Of a stretch of 64,000 nt of DNA, positions 18,000-28,816 are shown one piece after another. The DNA lies in assembly GCA_016861025.1 (NCBI GenBank), contig BOKO01000004.1:186001-250000 (forward strand). Direction: 5' to 3'. Below the pieces are notes generated by a model. It was given only the letters and a program-made list of their open reading frames with translations. It was not told where the DNA came from and made no database searches. How positions within the stretch are numbered: the first letter of the stretch is position 1; the number at the start of each line of letters is the position of its first letter. The stretch comes from Chloroflexota bacterium. GTDB lineage: Bacteria > Chloroflexota > Anaerolineae > Caldilineales > Caldilineaceae. The position numbers and the translations under genes were made by a program.

Positions 18000-18692
18000 G
18001 TGAACGTTGAGGATGTCACCGTCGTTCTGCCGACCCGGAACGAAGCCGACAATATTCTGCCCTTTCTCGCTTCGCTGCCGTCCGAAGCAGCGTTGATCGT
18101 GGTCGACGCCAGCAGCGACGCCACGCCTCATCTGATCGAAGCCAACCGACCGGCCCGCACAACGTTGATACGCAGCCAAGCGCACATTGCAGAGGCGCGC
18201 AACATTGGCGCTCGCGCTGCCCGCACTCCTTGGCTGCTCTTCACCGACGCCGATGTGAGCTTTGCCCCCGATTACTTTGCGCACTTGCATTGGTACAACC
18301 ACCAGGCTGCTCTCTACGGACCGAAGCTCGCCCGCGAGGAGTTTGCCACGTACTATCGCTGGTTTGTGCGCGGCCAGAAACTGCTGGCGACGCTGAACAT
18401 TCCGGCGGCGTCGGGGTCGAACCTGCTGGTGCGGCGCGGGGTCTTCCTGGCTGCGGGTGGTTTCGATCCGGCGCTGCGCTGCAACGAGGATTCGGAGTTA
18501 GGCTGGCGGCTGGCGCGACGCAACGTCCGTGTGGAGTTTGCGCCCGATCTGGTCGTCTACGAACGTGATCATCGCCGTTTGCGCCGTGGCGCCACGCGCA
18601 AAACATTGCACTCGCTGGTTCGGTGCACGCTGCTCTACACTGGTCTGCTGCCGGATCGGCTGCGGCGTGGAGATTGGGGATATTGGTCATAA
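18000..18692 (+). CDS. Family 2 glycosyltransferase
   Basis: A GT-A fold glycosyltransferase of about 230 residues. Motifs are VVLPTRNEADNI at the N-terminus, VVDASSDAT, a DAD metal motif in LLFTDADVSF, GSNLLVRRGVF and the acceptor-side NEDSELGWRL. The GTG at 18000, with AGGGAG about 10 nt upstream, is preferred; an ATG at 17943 is also possible. It is five nt from the next glycosyltransferase, so the pair probably acts in one glycolipid or polysaccharide pathway. Confidence 0.88.
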   Translation: MNVEDVTVVLPTRNEADNILPFLASLPSEAALIVVDASSDATPHLIEANRPARTTLIRSQAHIAEARNIGARAARTPWLLFTDADVSFAPDYFAHLHWYNHQAALYGPKLAREEFATYYRWFVRGQKLLATLNIPAASGSNLLVRRGVFLAAGGFDPALRCNEDSELGWRLARRNVRVEFAPDLVVYERDHRRLRRGATRKTLHSLVRCTLLYTGLLPDRLRRGDWGYWS

Positions 18693-18696
18693 ACCT

Positions 18697-19839
18697 ATGC
18701 GCATTGCCTTTTTCAGCGAAACATTCTTGCCCAAAATTGACGGTATTGTGAACACGCTCTGCCATCTGTTCGATCATCTGGCGGCGCGGGGCCATGAGAG
18801 CATCCTGTTTGCACCCGATGGAGGCCCGCCGCGCTACCGGATGACCCGGATCGTCGGGCTGGCGGGCATACCGTTTCCGTTGTATCCGGAGTTGCGCTTG
18901 GTGCCGCCGGTGATCAATGTGCTGGACGATCTGCGCGCCTTCAAGCCTGACCTGATCCATGTGATCAACCCGGTCTCGCTGGGCTATGTCGGACTGCGCC
19001 ATGCGCGCCGGTTGCGGCTGCCGTTGGTGGCTTCCTATCACACCGACGTCCCAGGTTTTGCCGCACGTTGGGGGCTACGTTTTCTCTATCATCCGTTGTT
19101 GCGCTTTTTCCGTTGGATGCACAACCGCGCCGATCTGAATCTTTGCCCCTCCACCGTGACCCAAAAACAGTTGGTGGCGCAGGGGTATCGGCATGTCCAC
19201 GTGTGGTCACGCGGTGTCGACAATCAGCTCTTTCATCCCGACCGGCGCAGCATCGAATGGCGGCGGCGGCTAAGCGAAGGAGAGGACGACAAGCCGCTGT
19301 TGCTCTATGTGGGACGGTTGTCGCCGGAAAAGCGGGTTGACTGGCTGGCGCCGGTGCTGGATGCGCTGCCCGATGTGCGGCTGGCGATTGTCGGTGACGG
19401 CCCGGTGCGCCCACAGCTTGAACATCTTTTTGCGCACCGTCCTGTACACTTTGCCGGTTATTTGCTTCACACCGACCTGGCCGCCGCCTATGCATCCGCC
19501 GACCTGTTCGTCTTTCCTGCCGCCAACGAAACGCTGGGCAACGTCGTGCTGGAGGCAATGTCCTCTGCGCTGCCGGTGGTTGCGCCGCGCGCAGGCGGCT
19601 TGCTCGACTATGTGGTGGACGGCGACACGGGGCTGCTTTTTGAGCCGGAATCCCAGGCGTCGTTGGTGATGATGGTGCAGCAACTGATTGATTCACCGGC
19701 AACGGCGCGCATGTTCGGCGTGAATGGCCGCACACGGATGCTGAACAACAGTTGGGATCGCGTTCACGACAATCTGCTCGACCAATACAGCCGGCTGGTG
19801 CATCGCCAAACGCAACCTTCGCTGCGGCTGGCGGCTTGA
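18697..19839 (+). CDS. Family 4 (GT1-type) glycosyltransferase, MgtA/SqdX-like
   Basis: A 380-residue GT-B enzyme. The N-terminal block is FFSETFLPKIDGIVNTL, followed by YHTDVPGF and the C-terminal nucleotide-sugar region LYVGRLSPEKRVDWL, VGDGPVRPQLE and the E-x7-E motif ETLGNVVLEAM. It resembles GDP-mannose-dependent mannosyltransferases and sulfoquinovosyltransferases acting on membrane lipids; donor and acceptor cannot be read from sequence. It follows the GT2 gene after 4 nt. Confidence 0.88.
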   Translation: MRIAFFSETFLPKIDGIVNTLCHLFDHLAARGHESILFAPDGGPPRYRMTRIVGLAGIPFPLYPELRLVPPVINVLDDLRAFKPDLIHVINPVSLGYVGLRHARRLRLPLVASYHTDVPGFAARWGLRFLYHPLLRFFRWMHNRADLNLCPSTVTQKQLVAQGYRHVHVWSRGVDNQLFHPDRRSIEWRRRLSEGEDDKPLLLYVGRLSPEKRVDWLAPVLDALPDVRLAIVGDGPVRPQLEHLFAHRPVHFAGYLLHTDLAAAYASADLFVFPAANETLGNVVLEAMSSALPVVAPRAGGLLDYVVDGDTGLLFEPESQASLVMMVQQLIDSPATARMFGVNGRTRMLNNSWDRVHDNLLDQYSRLVHRQTQPSLRLAA

Positions 19840-19888
19840 GCGACGCGTTATTGATTTCCAGTTGTCATTTTATCAAACGCAATGCTAC

Positions 19889-19933
19889 GTGTTGCGTAGG
19901 GGATTCCGATACGCAGCACGCAGCACGCAACAC
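19889..19933. repeat. Palindromic repeat family A
   Basis: GTGTTGCGT at 19889-19897 and ACGCAACAC at 19925-19933, with extra CGCAGCACGCAGCACGC words in the right arm. Similar elements are at 27647-27691, 41930-41991 and inside lhr near 46990-47015. It sits between convergent genes. Confidence 0.7.
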
Positions 19934-19995
19934 TGGGCAACATAAAAACTTTGCCTGGCGATAAAATCAGGAACGCTGCGCGGCGCCAGCGAGGT

Positions 19996-20628
19996 TTATC
20001 CTGCCTGCGCCAGCGCCTCGGCGCGCGCCTTGATGCCATGTAGCATACCACGCTCCATGATAAAGACGCCCGGATGGATGATGTCCCAAATGCCGCCGGT
20101 CATCATCGTGCGCGTGCGCAGGATCAGGCGAGATGAGCCGTCCGCCTGCGGCGTGATCACGAACTGGTAGAGATCGACCCATTCGTCATTTTCCTGATGG
20201 CCCAGCACCATCGCCTGGTTGGGATGAAGCTGCGCCACCGTGTAGGGCGGAGGCCCAGCTGCGCCTGGGCACATGCGCACCAGGTCGCCCACCTGCCGAT
20301 CCTGCCATTCGGGGTGGATGCGGTCGGCGTTGGTCATCGGGCAGCGCAGCAAGTTGGTCTCCAACCAATCGTAGCTATACCAGCCGCCCTTCTCGGCGTC
20401 GAGCTGCAACAGCCAGGGATAGATATCTTGCGGGCTGGCGTGGATAGTGATGGCGCGGTTGACAAAGCTGGCCGGATTGGGCACAAGTTCGTCACCGGGA
20501 AAGATAGCAGCAAGCTCGGCGTCGGTCGCGCCGTAACGATCCATCCACGGCGTCAGCAGCCGCACCGTAACGACGCCCGCCACAACCACACCCACTAGCA
20601 CGACAAGGGCAAGCGAACCTTTTTTCAT
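19996..20628 (-). CDS. Membrane-anchored SRPBCC-like protein
   Basis: A 210-residue protein with one N-terminal membrane helix (about 4-24), then a START/SRPBCC-type lipid-binding fold. The typical opening VNRAITIHASPQDIYPWLLQLDAEKGGWYSYDWLE is seen in many uncharacterised SRPBCC proteins. The start at 20628 is supported by AGGAG; longer readings have no ribosome site. It may bind a hydrophobic ligand at the outer membrane face. The function is unknown. Confidence 0.7.
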   Translation of the reverse strand: MKKGSLALVVLVGVVVAGVVTVRLLTPWMDRYGATDAELAAIFPGDELVPNPASFVNRAITIHASPQDIYPWLLQLDAEKGGWYSYDWLETNLLRCPMTNADRIHPEWQDRQVGDLVRMCPGAAGPPPYTVAQLHPNQAMVLGHQENDEWVDLYQFVITPQADGSSRLILRTRTMMTGGIWDIIHPGVFIMERGMLHGIKARAEALAQAG

Positions 20629-20819
20629 CTTTCGGCTCCTGATGAATGAAGACGGTTTGATGTCTCGATCATACGCCCAGAGCCGACATAGTCGCACCGG
20701 CCGTTTGCAGAGGAAACGGCTGTCCGAAAGTCGAGTTGAGTGGATATGTTGTAATAACAGGCAGGTCGGTTGTCCTGAGGTTGATGGCAACGCCAGCTCT
20801 ATTGTGTTCAGCAGTCTAT

Positions 20820-20848
20820 TTGCCGGAGTTGCATGAACTGCATACAAT
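20820..20848 (+). promoter_or_regulatory. Predicted promoter of fitA-like gene
   Basis: TTGCCG, 17 nt, TACAAT, about 30 nt before the antitoxin start. Three TGCAT words (around 20830-20860) overlap it and could form an autoregulatory operator, as in FitAB systems. Confidence 0.45.
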
Positions 20849-20877
20849 GATTGCATTGATGTCGCCATGGAGGAAAG

Positions 20878-21120
20878 ATGTCTATGACTAGCCTGACCAT
20901 TCGCAATGTGGACGCTGCCACCAAGCAGAGACTGCGCATGCGGGCAGCGCGCCATGGGGTTTCCATGGAAGAGGGGGTGCGACGCATCTTGAAAGACGCG
21001 CTGCGCCCGGCGGAAGCGACCTCCGGGCTTGGCAAGCGCCTGTGCGATCGTTTTGCCGGGCTTGGTGCTGAAGAGTTTGTCGTGCCCAAACGGCATACGC
21101 CCCGCAGTTCAGTGGGATGA
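20878..21120 (+). CDS. FitA/Arc-type ribbon-helix-helix antitoxin
   Basis: An 80-residue DNA-binding antitoxin. The N-terminal ribbon-helix-helix MTSLTIRNVDAATKQRLRMRAARHGVS is characteristic of FitA, followed by EEGVRRILKDAL and a variable toxin-binding tail. GGAGG precedes the ATG. The partner toxin gene downstream is broken, so the antitoxin may be an orphan or retained as a repressor. Confidence 0.88.
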   Translation: MSMTSLTIRNVDAATKQRLRMRAARHGVSMEEGVRRILKDALRPAEATSGLGKRLCDRFAGLGAEEFVVPKRHTPRSSVG

Positions 21121-21126
21121 ATCGAC

Positions 21127-21457
21127 GTGACGAGTGCTATCAGCCGCGCAGAGATCGAGTTGGGGCTTCTGCTGATGCCCCCAGGCAAACGTCAGGAAGC
21201 CCTGAGCCAGGCGGCGTGGACGATGTTCGATGAGGACTTCGCTGGGCGTTGCCTGCCGTTTGACGAGGACGCAGCGCGTCATTACGCGAGCTATCGTGTC
21301 TACCCGGACGCGGGCAGGTCGGCCCATCAGCGTGGAAGACGCACAGATCGCTGCGATTGCGCTGACGCACCGGATGCAGTTGGCCACACGCAACACTACT
21401 GACTTTGAGTTGATTGACGGTCTTGAGATTGTCAACCCCTGGAGCGACGACACGTAG
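21127..21457 (+). pseudogene. Decayed FitB/VapC PIN-domain toxin
   Basis: The remnant of a Mg-dependent PIN ribonuclease. It begins at TSAISRAEIELGLLLMPPGKRQEAL, so the first ~35 residues of FitB, with the first catalytic Asp (LDTNV motif), are missing. After DEDAARHYASYR the frame shifts near 21295-21310. The other frame then carries AGRPISVEDAQIAAIALTHRMQLATRNTTDFELI and the usual ending VNPW. The two lesions make activity very unlikely. It abuts the FitA gene stop, consistent with a deletion of the junction. Confidence 0.85.
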
Positions 21458-21573
21458 TTATATGATACGGTGGTGGCGCGAGATTGACGAGCAGCCTCCG
21501 AATCAGCGGGCTGATGCCTGGCTGCAGCATGGCGTCCCTAGTCATAGCCACTGCGTGCTATGGTGAGAGTGTG

Positions 21574-21602
21574 AAGTCGGGCATCGATTGCCCGACTTTT
21601 CT
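21574..21602 (+). terminator. Rho-independent terminator
   Basis: AAGTCGGGCA, loop TCGAT, TGCCCGACTT, then TTCT. A perfect 10-bp stem about 115 nt after the decayed toxin. Confidence 0.85.
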
Positions 21603-21604
21603 GT

Positions 21605-21719
21605 TATAATCAGCTAAAGAGGAAGATCCGATTCTCGAACAGGTTGCGAAGGATCGATGGACGGCAAGTCCGTTTGAGCTAGGTGGAGAATCGGCGGAAA
21701 TGTAGCTAACCAGGATAAG
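21605..21719 (+). promoter_or_regulatory. Possible structured leader before DUF433 gene
   Basis: A clear -10 TATAAT (21605-21610, no obvious -35) is followed by about 110 nt of non-coding sequence. A 9-bp perfect pairing, CCGATTCTC (near 21629-21637) with GAGAATCGG (near 21686-21694), encloses a second hairpin, GGAC-GGCAA-GTCC. It could be a structured 5' UTR of the toxin-antitoxin pair or a small RNA. Confidence 0.35.
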
Positions 21720-21755
21720 ATGAATTACGAGAACACTTCGTGTGGAGAAATGCGA

Positions 21756-21995
21756 ATGGAAACATCGGCTCTACTCAAACGTATCACAATCGACCCAGAA
21801 ATCTGTCACGGGAAACCTTGCATTCGTGGATTACGCTACCCGGTTGAGGTAATCTTGGAACTGCTTAGCGCCGGTATGAGCAGTCAGGAAATTTTGGCGG
21901 ACTACGAAGATTTGGAACATGAAGACATTCTGGCTGCGCTTGCCTTTGCCGCACGATTCAGCCAGGTAAAACGGTTAGAAACTGTGTTGGCATGA
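21756..21995 (+). CDS. DUF433 antitoxin-like protein
   Basis: A 79-residue protein with the DUF433 signature ITIDPEICHGKPCIRGLRYPVEVILELLSAGMSSQEILADYEDLEHEDI, a small helix-turn-helix domain. The start at 21756 has GGAG 8 nt upstream; ATGs at 21720 and 21750 are alternatives. Its last codons overlap the next gene (ATGA), the usual arrangement for DUF433 with DUF5615, so it is the probable antitoxin. Confidence 0.85.
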   Translation: METSALLKRITIDPEICHGKPCIRGLRYPVEVILELLSAGMSSQEILADYEDLEHEDILAALAFAARFSQVKRLETVLA

Positions 21996-22345
21996 AGTTT
22001 CTCGTCGATGCGCATCTACCTAAACAATTAGCAGCGCAATTGAATGCTGTGGGTCATGAGGCGCTGCACACCCTCGACTTGCCGTTAAAGAATCGTACCT
22101 CAGATGCTGTCATTAATCAGCTTTCCATGAATGAGCAACGGGTTGTGGTGACAAAAGATGCTGACTTTCGGGATTCACATCTAATCAAAGGTCAGCCCTA
22201 CAAATTGCTGCTCATTTCAACCGGAAATATCCGCAATAGTGATTTGCTCAATCTCATAGCAAGAAACCTGGATCGCATTATCGATGCGCTTCAGATTCAT
22301 TCTTTCGTTGAATTGGATCGCCACCATTTGATTATTCATCAATGA
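21992..22345 (+). CDS. DUF5615 PIN-like toxin
   Basis: A 117-residue PIN-like protein with MKFLVDAHLPKQLA at the start (first acidic residue), VVTKDADFRDS in the middle and LLLISTGN later, as in DUF5615 proteins, predicted RNases. A 4-nt overlap with the DUF433 gene indicates translational coupling. It appears intact, in contrast to the FitB remnant 600 nt upstream. Confidence 0.85.
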   Translation: MKFLVDAHLPKQLAAQLNAVGHEALHTLDLPLKNRTSDAVINQLSMNEQRVVVTKDADFRDSHLIKGQPYKLLLISTGNIRNSDLLNLIARNLDRIIDALQIHSFVELDRHHLIIHQ

Positions 22346-22364
22346 ACAGGTAGGTGACTGACTC

Positions 22365-23822
<1,458 letters not shown>

Positions 23823-23831
23823 GGTGACAAA

Positions 23832-24230
23832 ATGACGATTACGGTCAACTTGATGCAAGATCTAGAACAGAGTGTGCGCCGCGCAGCCCGTCGTGCAGGC
23901 GTCACACCTGACGCGTATGTCGCCGATGTGCTGCGCCGTCATCTTCAGGCAGAAACTCCCATGTTGCCTGCATCAGAATCGGCGCTGTTGCAGCAGATCA
24001 ACATCGGTTTGAGCGAGCGCGAATGGCAGCGCTACCATCAGCTCCGCAATCGGCTTGCAGATGAGACACTCACGCCAGATGAGCAAGTGGAACTGCTTGA
24101 CCTTACTGATCGAATTGAGACCGCTAATGTTCAACGTGTAGCTGCACTCATTCAATTGGCGGAGATTCGGAACACAAGCGTAGACGCGCTCATAGATCAG
24201 TTGGGCATCCGGCCCGCTGCGTATGCCTGA
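23832..24230 (+). CDS. Small RHH-like protein paired with HNH nuclease
   Basis: A 132-residue protein. The N-terminus (TITVNLMQDLEQSVRRAARRAGVTPDAYVADVLRRHL) looks like a ribbon-helix-helix dimer. A helical region rich in Glu/Arg follows. Its stop lies inside the HNH gene (8-nt overlap), so the two are translated together. It could be an antitoxin- or regulator-like partner. No function is known. Confidence 0.6.
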   Translation: MTITVNLMQDLEQSVRRAARRAGVTPDAYVADVLRRHLQAETPMLPASESALLQQINIGLSEREWQRYHQLRNRLADETLTPDEQVELLDLTDRIETANVQRVAALIQLAEIRNTSVDALIDQLGIRPAAYA

Positions 24231-24723
24231 AGGATCACTCACGACGCAACAAAAGGAGTTGGTAGCTGAGCGTGCCAGGTTCTGCTGCGAATATTGCCTC
24301 AGCCAGGTTGCCTATTCGCCTGATCCATTTTCGGTGGATCACATTGTTCCGCGCGTCTTGGGCGGGTCTGATGAACCAGACAATTTGGTTTATGCCTGCC
24401 TTGGCTGCAACGGGCGGAAATTTACAAGCCACCTTGCCATTGATCCTGTAACGGGACAGTCAGCCGAACTATATCATCCGCGCCGGCATCGCTGGTCTGA
24501 CCATTTTGCGTGGAGCGCCGATTTTTCCTTGATCCACGGGCTGACGTCAACGGGACGCGCCACAGTGGTGCGCCTGCAACTCAACCGCGCCGGTGTGGTC
24601 AACCTGCGTAGATTGTTGCGCACCATTAACAAGCATCCGCCGATCACCAGGTCGGCGGATGCTGTTTCTATGAATGAAAAGGGTCGGATACAACGACGTT
24701 ATCCATTCAGTCGGCGCAAATGA
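24223..24723 (+). CDS. HNH endonuclease
   Basis: A 166-residue nuclease. The HNH domain (about 5-75) has CCEYC, VDHIVPRVLGGSDEPDNLVYACLGCNGRK: zinc Cys pairs and the His-Asn residues. The C-terminal half (HFAWSADFSLIHGLTSTGRATV) is often found with this HNH subtype. By family knowledge it cuts DNA; the target is unknown. It overlaps the RHH-like gene and may form an addiction or homing-like unit. Confidence 0.85.
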   Translation: MPEGSLTTQQKELVAERARFCCEYCLSQVAYSPDPFSVDHIVPRVLGGSDEPDNLVYACLGCNGRKFTSHLAIDPVTGQSAELYHPRRHRWSDHFAWSADFSLIHGLTSTGRATVVRLQLNRAGVVNLRRLLRTINKHPPITRSADAVSMNEKGRIQRRYPFSRRK

Positions 24724-24734
24724 AACATTATCAG

Positions 24735-24777
24735 AATCCCCGCCGATCCGTCCAACCCGCGCCATCCGCGTGCCATG
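24735..24777. repeat. Half copy of repeat family B
   Basis: CCGATCCGTCC...CGCGCCATCCGCGTGCC. It shares the ATCCGCGT words with the copies at 35690, 38462, 39460 and inside lhr at 49258. It lies between convergent genes. Confidence 0.55.
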
Positions 24778-24779
24778 TT

Positions 24780-25757
<978 letters not shown>

Positions 25758-25874
25758 ACGCAAAATCTCCTTGATTTGTTATGATGAACGGGCAATCACA
25801 GCCTTGTGTGGTATTGTAGCCGCACTTACAAAACACAAACAAAACCAGCCTATACAGTAGCGAGGAATCGACCC

Positions 25875-26345
<471 letters not shown>

Positions 26346-26441
26346 CACGCGGATGCTATGGATTGGCGCGCTAGCCAACTCCGTCTATCGTTTTCAGAAC
26401 GAGAGAAGTTTGTCAGTTCACCGGATCGTTGTTTGCCGCTT

Positions 26442-26981
26442 ATGACGTCAATCTTTCTGGTTGTAATCCTCCTCGCCCTTGCCGGCCTCGCCCTCTATCT
26501 CTGGGGGCGGCGCCAGCAGCGCGCAGCCGGTCTGCCGGCGGGACGCGTAACCTACAGCGACACCGGCGCCGAGCATGCGGTCACACAACCGCTGATCAGC
26601 CGGCGCTATGGGCTGATCGGCAAGCCGGATTATCTGGTGGAGACAACGATCGGCGGGCGACGCACGATGATCCCGGTCGAGGTCAAGAGCCGCCGCGCGC
26701 CGGCGGCGCCGCTGCCAGGACATCTGCTGCAATTGGCGACCTACTGCCTGATCATCGAGGATGTCTACGGCGCGGCGCCGCCGCACGGTGTTCTACGCTA
26801 CGCCGACAGATCGTTCGAGACGCCCTTCACGCCTGACCTCCGCCGCGCCGTGCTCGACGCCGCCGATCGCATCCGCGCCAGCCAGCGCGCCGCCGACATG
26901 CCGCGCAGCCATCAAGAGCGTCAACGCTGCGCCCATTGCGGCTATCGGCGCGCGTGCGGGGATCAGGCGCTGACCGGTTGA
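26442..26981 (+). CDS. Membrane-anchored Cas4/Dna2-like PD-(D/E)XK nuclease
   Basis: A 179-residue protein. An N-terminal membrane helix (3-21) precedes a RecB/Cas4-type nuclease domain with GKPDYLVE, the catalytic IPVEVKSRR, QLATYCLI and a C-terminal CAHCGYRRAC cluster; only three or four cysteines are visible, and the N-terminal Cys of a full Fe-S set is absent. No CRISPR array or cas genes are nearby, so a role in spacer acquisition is unlikely. The start is uncertain (26358 also possible). Confidence 0.7.
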   Translation: MTSIFLVVILLALAGLALYLWGRRQQRAAGLPAGRVTYSDTGAEHAVTQPLISRRYGLIGKPDYLVETTIGGRRTMIPVEVKSRRAPAAPLPGHLLQLATYCLIIEDVYGAAPPHGVLRYADRSFETPFTPDLRRAVLDAADRIRASQRAADMPRSHQERQRCAHCGYRRACGDQALTG

Positions 26982-27028
26982 AGCGGAAATCCTTGCACAC
27001 AGCGCAAAACGGTGTTACGCTGGCGCGC

Positions 27029-27640
27029 ATGACGGACGACGATCGCACCCGCTGGAACCAGCGCTATCGCAGCGGTGATGCGCCGGTGGAGGCAAAACCG
27101 AACCGCTGGTTTGCTGCGCAGGAAGCAACGATCACGCGCATCGCCGCTGAGCAACACTCGCTGGGTAGGATGCCCACTGCGCTCGACATTGCCTGCGGCG
27201 CAGGCGGAACCGTGCTCTGGCTGGCGCAGCGCGGCTGGTGCGCCGCAGGCGTCGATGTGAGCGATGAAGCGCTGGCATTGGCGCAGTTGCACGCCGAGCG
27301 CCTGCAGATCAGCGCGCACGTACAATGGATTCACGCCGATCTCGACGCATGGCGACCGCCCGCCGACGCCTTCGACTGTGTGACCTGCTTCCATTTTTTG
27401 GAGCGGCGGCTGTGGCCCGCCCTGCGCGCTGCGGTGCGCCCTGGTGGGCTGCTGGCGATGCAGACCTTTCACCGCGGCGCACTCCACATCCGACCGGCGG
27501 CGAACCCCGCATACTTGTTGGAAAAAGGCGAGCTGCTCGACCTGGTCACGGGTTGGGGCTGGACGGTGCTTGCCATCGCCGACGCCGCCGCGGCGCAGAC
27601 GACCGAAGCAGTGCTGGCGCAGCGACCCGCAAACAAATGA
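27029..27640 (+). CDS. Class I SAM-dependent methyltransferase
   Basis: A 203-residue methyltransferase. The SAM-binding motif is ALDIACGAGGTVLWLAQRG, then VDVSDEALALAQ, HADLDAWRPP and FDCVTCFHFLER. The opening DRTRWNQRYRSGDAP is typical of the TehB/thiopurine-methyltransferase-like group. The substrate is unknown. The ATG at 27029 lies 47 nt after the Cas4-like stop. Confidence 0.85.
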   Translation: MTDDDRTRWNQRYRSGDAPVEAKPNRWFAAQEATITRIAAEQHSLGRMPTALDIACGAGGTVLWLAQRGWCAAGVDVSDEALALAQLHAERLQISAHVQWIHADLDAWRPPADAFDCVTCFHFLERRLWPALRAAVRPGGLLAMQTFHRGALHIRPAANPAYLLEKGELLDLVTGWGWTVLAIADAAAAQTTEAVLAQRPANK

Positions 27641-27646
27641 ATCAAC

Positions 27647-27691
27647 GTGTTGCGTGGTGAGTGCATCACTGGAATACGAAACACGCAACAC
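27647..27691. repeat. Palindromic repeat family A
   Basis: A perfect 10-bp inverted repeat, GTGTTGCGTG (27647-27656) and CACGCAACAC (27682-27691), directly after the methyltransferase stop. It has no U-tract. It is the best-preserved copy in the window. Confidence 0.8.
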
Positions 27692-27715
27692 CCAGCAACA
27701 ATGGCCCGACCAAAT

Positions 27716-27744
27716 TTGGCTGGATCGCCAGTGTGCGGTATACT
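27716..27744 (+). promoter_or_regulatory. tRNA-Gln promoter
   Basis: TTGGCT, 17 nt, TATACT, ending 22 nt before the mature 5' end of the tRNA. Standard sigma-70 layout. Confidence 0.75.
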
Positions 27745-27764
27745 TTTCAACAGTGAGTCAGGCT

Positions 27765-27841
<77 letters not shown>

Positions 27842-27844
27842 AGA

Positions 27845-27880
27845 CAACGGCGACCCAAGTGGTCGCCGTTGTTCTTTTTT
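27845..27880 (+). terminator. Terminator of tRNA-Gln
   Basis: CAACGGCGACC, loop, GGTCGCCGTTG, then TTCTTTTTT. An 11-bp perfect stem a few nt after CCA. Confidence 0.95.
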
Positions 27881-27928
27881 GTCGCCATGTGCCATCGCCT
27901 TAACATACTTTTAGAGAGTCTTTCGAGA

Positions 27929-28816
27929 TTATTTCTTCACGCGATGCTCCAGCCCTGGCATGATCATCCGTTCGTCGTCGTCCCAGCCGGGCAGCGGCGA
28001 CGAGCCATCCATGCCGTGGCGCGCAAAGAGGCGATTGAGGATCAATACAATGCTGGAGAGGTAGACAGCGCTGCCTGCAACCCAGATCAGCCCGCCGCCA
28101 AGCGATTGATCGTCGACGATGGATAGTTGAGGGAGCAGGCGATCTCGTGCGGAAAAGGCGGCGACATAATGTGCGTAGTGTGGTTCGGTCGAAAACGCCA
28201 GCGGCACGGCAATCGACATGCTGGTCAATTCGATGATCAACAGTGCAATCGCGGCGAGCCACGGCGACAACTCGGTGTGCAGGCGTGGCCCCGTTCCGAT
28301 CAGATGCCACCAGACCAGCATCGCCGCCACACCCAATGCCAGCAGCGACGCCGTGTGCAAGAGATTGTCGGTCAACAGCCAGCCTGCGATCTGGCTGTCG
28401 TGCCAGGCCACAAACACTGCAATGAAAAGCATCATCGCCAGCCAGGGCCGCGTGACGGAGTGAACGCTGCGCCGCAGCGCGCCCTTGCTGCGCATCCAGC
28501 GTCCGACCGCCCGACGCCCACCTGTCGGCAACCCCCACAACATTACATCGAACGTGCAGCTGATAAAAAACGCCGGGATGCCAAAGAGGCAGAGCAGCAC
28601 ATATTGCGCCACACGTGCGGAAAAGTACTCCTGATTGAGCCAGTTCAGCGGCGACAAAAAGACAATCGCCGTCATCGCCACAGCAAACACAAAAACGATC
28701 AGACGCGGCAGGTTGGCAAATGACACTTTGCGCTGACGCAATCGCAGCCAGCCGCGCAGGTATAGAATCGTCACCGTCGCCAGGATCAGGCCAACAAACA
28801 ATGAGAGGATGTTCAT
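27929..28816 (-). CDS. CtaG-type cytochrome c oxidase assembly protein
   Basis: A 295-residue polytopic membrane protein with about seven helices. Motifs include FLSPLNWLN, FVAWHDSQIAGWLL near the middle and YSS-type later helices, as in the caa3 assembly factor CtaG family. It would aid copper or haem centre assembly in oxidase. The ATG at 28816 overlaps the stop of the carboxypeptidase gene (ATGA), so it is translationally coupled. No oxidase subunits are seen in the window. Confidence 0.78.
   Translation of the reverse strand: MNILSLFVGLILATVTILYLRGWLRLRQRKVSFANLPRLIVFVFAVAMTAIVFLSPLNWLNQEYFSARVAQYVLLCLFGIPAFFISCTFDVMLWGLPTGGRRAVGRWMRSKGALRRSVHSVTRPWLAMMLFIAVFVAWHDSQIAGWLLTDNLLHTASLLALGVAAMLVWWHLIGTGPRLHTELSPWLAAIALLIIELTSMSIAVPLAFSTEPHYAHYVAAFSARDRLLPQLSIVDDQSLGGGLIWVAGSAVYLSSIVLILNRLFARHGMDGSSPLPGWDDDERMIMPGLEHRVKK

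Noticed and set aside
26442..26981. Cas4 as part of a CRISPR adaptation module
   Set aside because: There are no other cas genes or arrays nearby, and the protein has a membrane helix.
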